Positions 60,200 to 64,000 of a stretch of DNA of 64,000 nt are shown piece by piece (positions within the stretch are counted from its first letter, which is position 1; each line of letters begins with the position of its first letter). This stretch comes from Ophioderma brevispina (Eukaryota > Echinodermata > Ophiuroidea > Amphilepidida > Ophiodermatidae), in NCBI GenBank assembly GCA_023653785.1, contig JAMKCH010014162.1, positions 1 through 64,000 of the forward strand. Reading direction: 5' to 3'. Under the pieces are notes generated by a model. That model had not been told where the DNA came from and searched no databases. It was given only the letters and a program-made list of their open reading frames with translations. The position numbers were made by a program, and so were the translations under genes.

Positions 60200-61099
60200 A
60201 CGTAAAAATTTCTTGAAGTATGTCATACCTAGTGAGACCTTTTGGTTAAGTTTCTCGCCGGCACTGTTAATCGCATGTGACGGGGACCTGCCGAATTCAG
60301 CATTCCCGTTACCAGCACGATCGCAGGACGATCAAGTCCGTGCTCAGCATCGTACATCGACCATGGCTTACTTCTTTGTTTTTGTGTCGCTAATTTACGT
60401 TTCCTTATCATTTTTTACGGTGAGATTGTTCCTTATTTTATATCAAATTTCTCATCATTGCATGCTCGAAGTGCAGAAAATGACCACATCATGCTTCAGT
60501 GTATGCTTGGAACCTGTTCTTGATTATTATTGCTGGACTTTTAACCCCAGCAAAATACTGCTAGAATCGGATGCAGAAAAAGTGTAACATCAGGTGTGAT
60601 CAATACTTAGATATAGCCACGCATACAGGAGAGATCAATTATGTAGACATAAGTATGCATACAGGAGTGTTTCCCTCACTTTACTGTTACAGTGACTCAT
60701 GTTAACCACCTGTCTTGTCATGGTCATCACTGTTGAAACCAACAATCACCGGTAAAAAATATTACAAATATATAGACCAGTATGCATACAGGGGTGACTT
60801 CCCCATTTTTTGATGATTTCTTGTCAAATAACGTATTTGCTTACTATGACATGTACCCAACATATCACGATTGGTTTATACAATGTACATGCAAGTTAAC
60901 CTTACTATTGATGCTGACTACATGTATGTCCATTACCCGTAAATCAATTCTCCCAACTCCATAACTAATCTAATGGTATTGCGATTTGGAATATAGTATG
61001 GAAATGTGGATTATGGCTATTTATAAATCAAGACAAATTTTGTTCTGCGTCAAAGATTCCTGACCTTGCATCTAGTTACGCATCATTTGTTGTTGATAC
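60200..61099 (+). mobile_element. Probable 5' region of the downstream LINE
   Basis: A GC-richer start (60240-60370) is followed by three GCATACAGG-G phrases (near 60623, 60655 and 60782). The 124-codon ORF at 60213-60587 has no motif. The link to the LINE is by position only, so the true 5' end is uncertain. Confidence 0.3.
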
Positions 61100-64000
61100 A
61101 TATTACTCAGCGGCCAAATTGAAGTCAATCCTGGTCCTGCACACTCGCAATCTCACGCAGATGCTCAATATCCATGTGGCATTTGTAAAGAAGAAGTGGA
61201 ATAGATTGTCAAGAGCTATTCTGTGTGATGAGTGCGAGTTGTGGTAACACACAAATTGTGTAGAAAAGACATAGATTTATAGCTTTGTCAAAAACCTACC
61301 AAGCTTCCTCTTGGGTCTGTTTCGGGTGTGGAATTGGTAAATTTTGATTCGTCTCTTTTCATACCAAGTCCATAACTACCTCAATCCATTTTCAACCCTA
61401 TCTGATTTTGATGATAGTATTATAGAGAACCGTGCACAGTAGTGTTTTTCCCAAAACTTCGACCCCATTAAAACCAAAATGTTTTCAAATTTTCAAAGAT
61501 GACACAAATTAAAATCGTAAACATCATTTTGAGAGGAGATGCTTATCACTGCATGGTATCAAAAGTACATCTAAACAGGGTGCCTTCCGTGCTACTTTAG
61601 ATCAACACAAACTCAGATTTGTGTTTTGGTTGCGAAACAAAAATCAACAGCAATATGGCCACTTATGAAATATTCCCAAAATTTCAGCGGTGTACCTTAA
61701 AGACCGGATGACACGGAGTGGATTTTTTATTTCCACACAGGGATTCCTTAATTACTTCCGATGAGCCTGACTCTGGGGGGGAACTGGAATGGGGTGAGTA
61801 ATCTGGGCCATTATGCGTTAAGCATTCCAACCCCTTATCTGGCTAGCTAAGTATAGGACTGGCGAAGAAACCCGAATCACTTTATTAGTATGATACAGCC
61901 TTCCAAGTCATCGCCAAAGTCATCGGCACTATCCGGGGGCAAATGGTGAGCCGAACTCAAAAACGAGATTTTGTGCTTATTAGTGTGACCTAAATTTACC
62001 CATGACTTGGTTTGACTGGACGCGTGAAATCAAATTCAAACCCAAAATTGTGCATGTGACATCTGATTTCCTACTGGAAAATTCTCTATCGCAATTGGTC
62101 ACTAAAATTACTAGACCAATCCAACAGTATATTAGACCTTTTAATTGCAACAATCCCAATAGTTTTCAAAATGTGGAGGTCCTACCTGGCATCTATCTGG
62201 ACCACTCATTTTTGTTTTGTTTGATATTACGATGAAACCCAAATTCCAGGTAAAACCAAAAGGAAATTGTACAAATTTGATAAAGCTAATGAGCAAGCCT
62301 TGAATCTGAGTGGCAGCTTTGTGGGGGATTTTCTATCATCAAACCCTGAAAATAATTCCTTGGACACCACTGGGGAAAATAATGTGTGCTTTGAGTGAGT
62401 TAGTTGAAAAACATGTACCCTCAAAGCTAACAAGGTCCGAGAACTTACTTGGACATCAGTTGATGTTAAACGGAAGATGAGGAAAAGAGATAAACTATTT
62501 TTCTAAGCTCGCACTCAAAACTCTTAGATTGGAACTCATATCGGGCTTATCGCACTTATGTTACCAAGGTTGTTCGAAATGTCACATAATGACTACATCA
62601 ATGGTGTTATTGGGGAAATTTTTGATCAAGCCGCCAAATCTTTTCTGGTCTATGTTAAACTTAATCGCACTGAAAATGTCGGTATCCCAACCCTTAAACA
62701 GCAAACAAAATTTGTAACACAGACCTTGACAAAGCAGAAGCCCTAATTCACACTTTAGGAGTGTTTTTGCCAAGAACTCAAACATGGAGATAAAAGCATG
62801 GAGTGATTCCTCCATCTGTCTCCAATTCCACTAATTTGGAAATTGGGTGTGAAGGTGTTGCAAAACAACTATGGTCACTTAAATCCATCTAAGCTAGCGG
62901 GCTAGACGAAATGCCACCTCGTCTATTAAAGCTGGTTGCAAATGAACTGCACCTGTGGTTAGGTTTTTGTTCCAACAGTCCATATAATTCAACCCCATTT
63001 ACCAACCCAGTGGAAACACTAGTTACAGCAAGTCTATAAGAGTGGAATCAAGGCCCTACCCTTCCAACTACAGCCTATATCCCTAACTTTGCATATGTTG
63101 CAAGATTATGGAACATATAGTGCTGAGTCTATAGCAACAACATCTTGATCACCAAAATATTCTAATAAATGAACATCACGGTTTCAGGTCTTGCTTATCC
63201 ACAGTTTACACAACTCATATTCAACAAATGATTGCCTAACACTAAATAACAAAGGTCAGAATGTGGTTCTTTAGACTTTAGCAAGCTTTTGATAAAGTCT
63301 CACACAAACATCTCATATCAAAGCTTAGTTATTATGGTTTAACAGTACACACTGGTGTGGATCAGTAGTTTCTTCTCAAGTCGGCAACAATCCGTATCGT
63401 CAATGGAACTCATTCATCTTGGTAAGGTGTGACATCGGTTTTCCTCAGGGCTCCGTCCTTGGGACCTGTGTTTATTCTTACTCTCCATAAATGATATAAA
63501 AGACCCACATACATCCACCATAAAATTATTCGCTGATGGCAGCATTGTGTACAGGAGGATTGAGAACTCACACTCCGGCACTTAGATTTTATAAAAAGAT
63601 CTGAATACTCTGGCAGAATGGTCGTCCACATGGTTATGTACTTTAACATCAAAAAATGTGCAGTGCTTTCCATCACCCGCAAACGTAGTCCAAAATTACA
63701 CCAGTATACCTCCGGGGGAAGATCTTAACAGGGTCAAAAACAGGACTACCTAGGCCGTTACCATAAATCCCATGATTTTACGTGGAATGACCAGTTACTA
63801 AAATCACGCTAAAGCCAGTCCGTACTCTCGTATTGCTGCGGCAAACTCTGTCCCCCTGTTCCAAGAAGTAAAGTCACGCATACACAACACTGTCCGCCCT
63901 CCAATTAGAGTATGCCATGAAATATGAATCCTAATAATCAGAAATTAACCGGAATTTGAGCAGATACAGAGAAGTGCGGCACGGTTCGTCTTCACAGATT
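61100..64000 (+). mobile_element. CR1/L2-like LINE with 2A-like motif and PHD finger, cut by window end
   Basis: All main domains appear in order, in shifting frames. First is LLSGQIEVNPGP at 61103-61138, a 2A-like peptide (consensus D-V/I-E-x-N-P-G-P). A C4HC3 PHD finger follows at about 61170-61332 (PCGIC, then CDECELW-stop-HTNC, then SWVCFGC). The endonuclease runs about 61480-62250, with TLDQHK, YEIFPK, KDR-TRSG and a decayed GDFN-P block. Then come LENSLSQLVTKITRP and VEVLPGI. The RT begins near 62900 (LLKLVANEL). It has FRSCLSTV, a decayed D-FSKAFDKVSHKHL, FPQGSVLG near 63440-63465 and KLFADGSIVYRR near 63523-63560. The catalytic FADD is FADG here. EQIQRSAARFVFTD at the window end shows that the C-terminus continues outside. 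Stops and frameshifts throughout make it dead. Confidence 0.8.

Overview
This is an AT-rich eukaryotic window, and I found no intact host protein-coding gene and no rRNA or canonical tRNA gene in it. It reads as intergenic or intronic DNA of an invertebrate animal. The repeat mix points to a marine invertebrate, possibly a deuterostome such as an echinoderm, hemichordate or amphioxus. The clues are a CR1/L2-type LINE with a 2A-like NPGP motif and a PHD finger, Tx1/L1-like and RTE-like LINE pieces, a Crypton-like (DUF3504) recombinase relic, tRNA-derived SINEs and many foldback MITEs. The taxonomic call is an inference from these families, not from a recognised host gene.

Layout. 0-6 kb: several TTAA-ended MITEs, one carrying two nested insertions, then a Crypton-type tyrosine recombinase pseudogene at 3.9-5.0 kb. 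6-16 kb: foldback hairpins, a 740-bp element with terminal inverted repeats (TIRs), RTE-like 3' tails and further MITEs. 16.8-17.9 kb: a 1-kb foldback with ~370-bp arms. 18-32 kb: RTE-like tails, more MITEs, a SINE, a degenerate tandem array, an 850-bp TIR element and an inverted repeat with 219-bp arms. 32.9-34.3 kb: a MITE with a perfect 8-bp target duplication, split by the 3' end of a Tx1/L1-like LINE. 36-39 kb: local duplications and a 1.36-kb TIR element built of facing GC-rich subrepeats. 41-46 kb: three copies of one MITE family, an antisense LINE reverse transcriptase (RT) fragment, a SINE and a LINE C-terminal fragment. 48.3 kb: a tRNA-like sequence split by a 198-base poly(A) and a poly(C) tract. 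50.4-54.7 kb: a ~2-kb direct duplication whose second copy is full of indels. 54.7-56.1 kb: an antisense LINE. 60.2-64 kb: a nearly full-length but decayed sense LINE that runs off the window end.

No genes work together here. The content is a layered record of transposition, with nested insertions giving relative ages. Every element with coding potential is visibly broken by stops, frameshifts or lost catalytic residues. Almost all open reading frames of 60-140 codons are chance ORFs or shadows inside repeats. Three short ORFs are kept at low confidence. The most useful observations are the 2A/PHD LINE, the Crypton relic, the facing-subrepeat element at 37.6-38.9 kb, the long foldbacks, and the noisy tandem duplication, which may be an assembly artefact.
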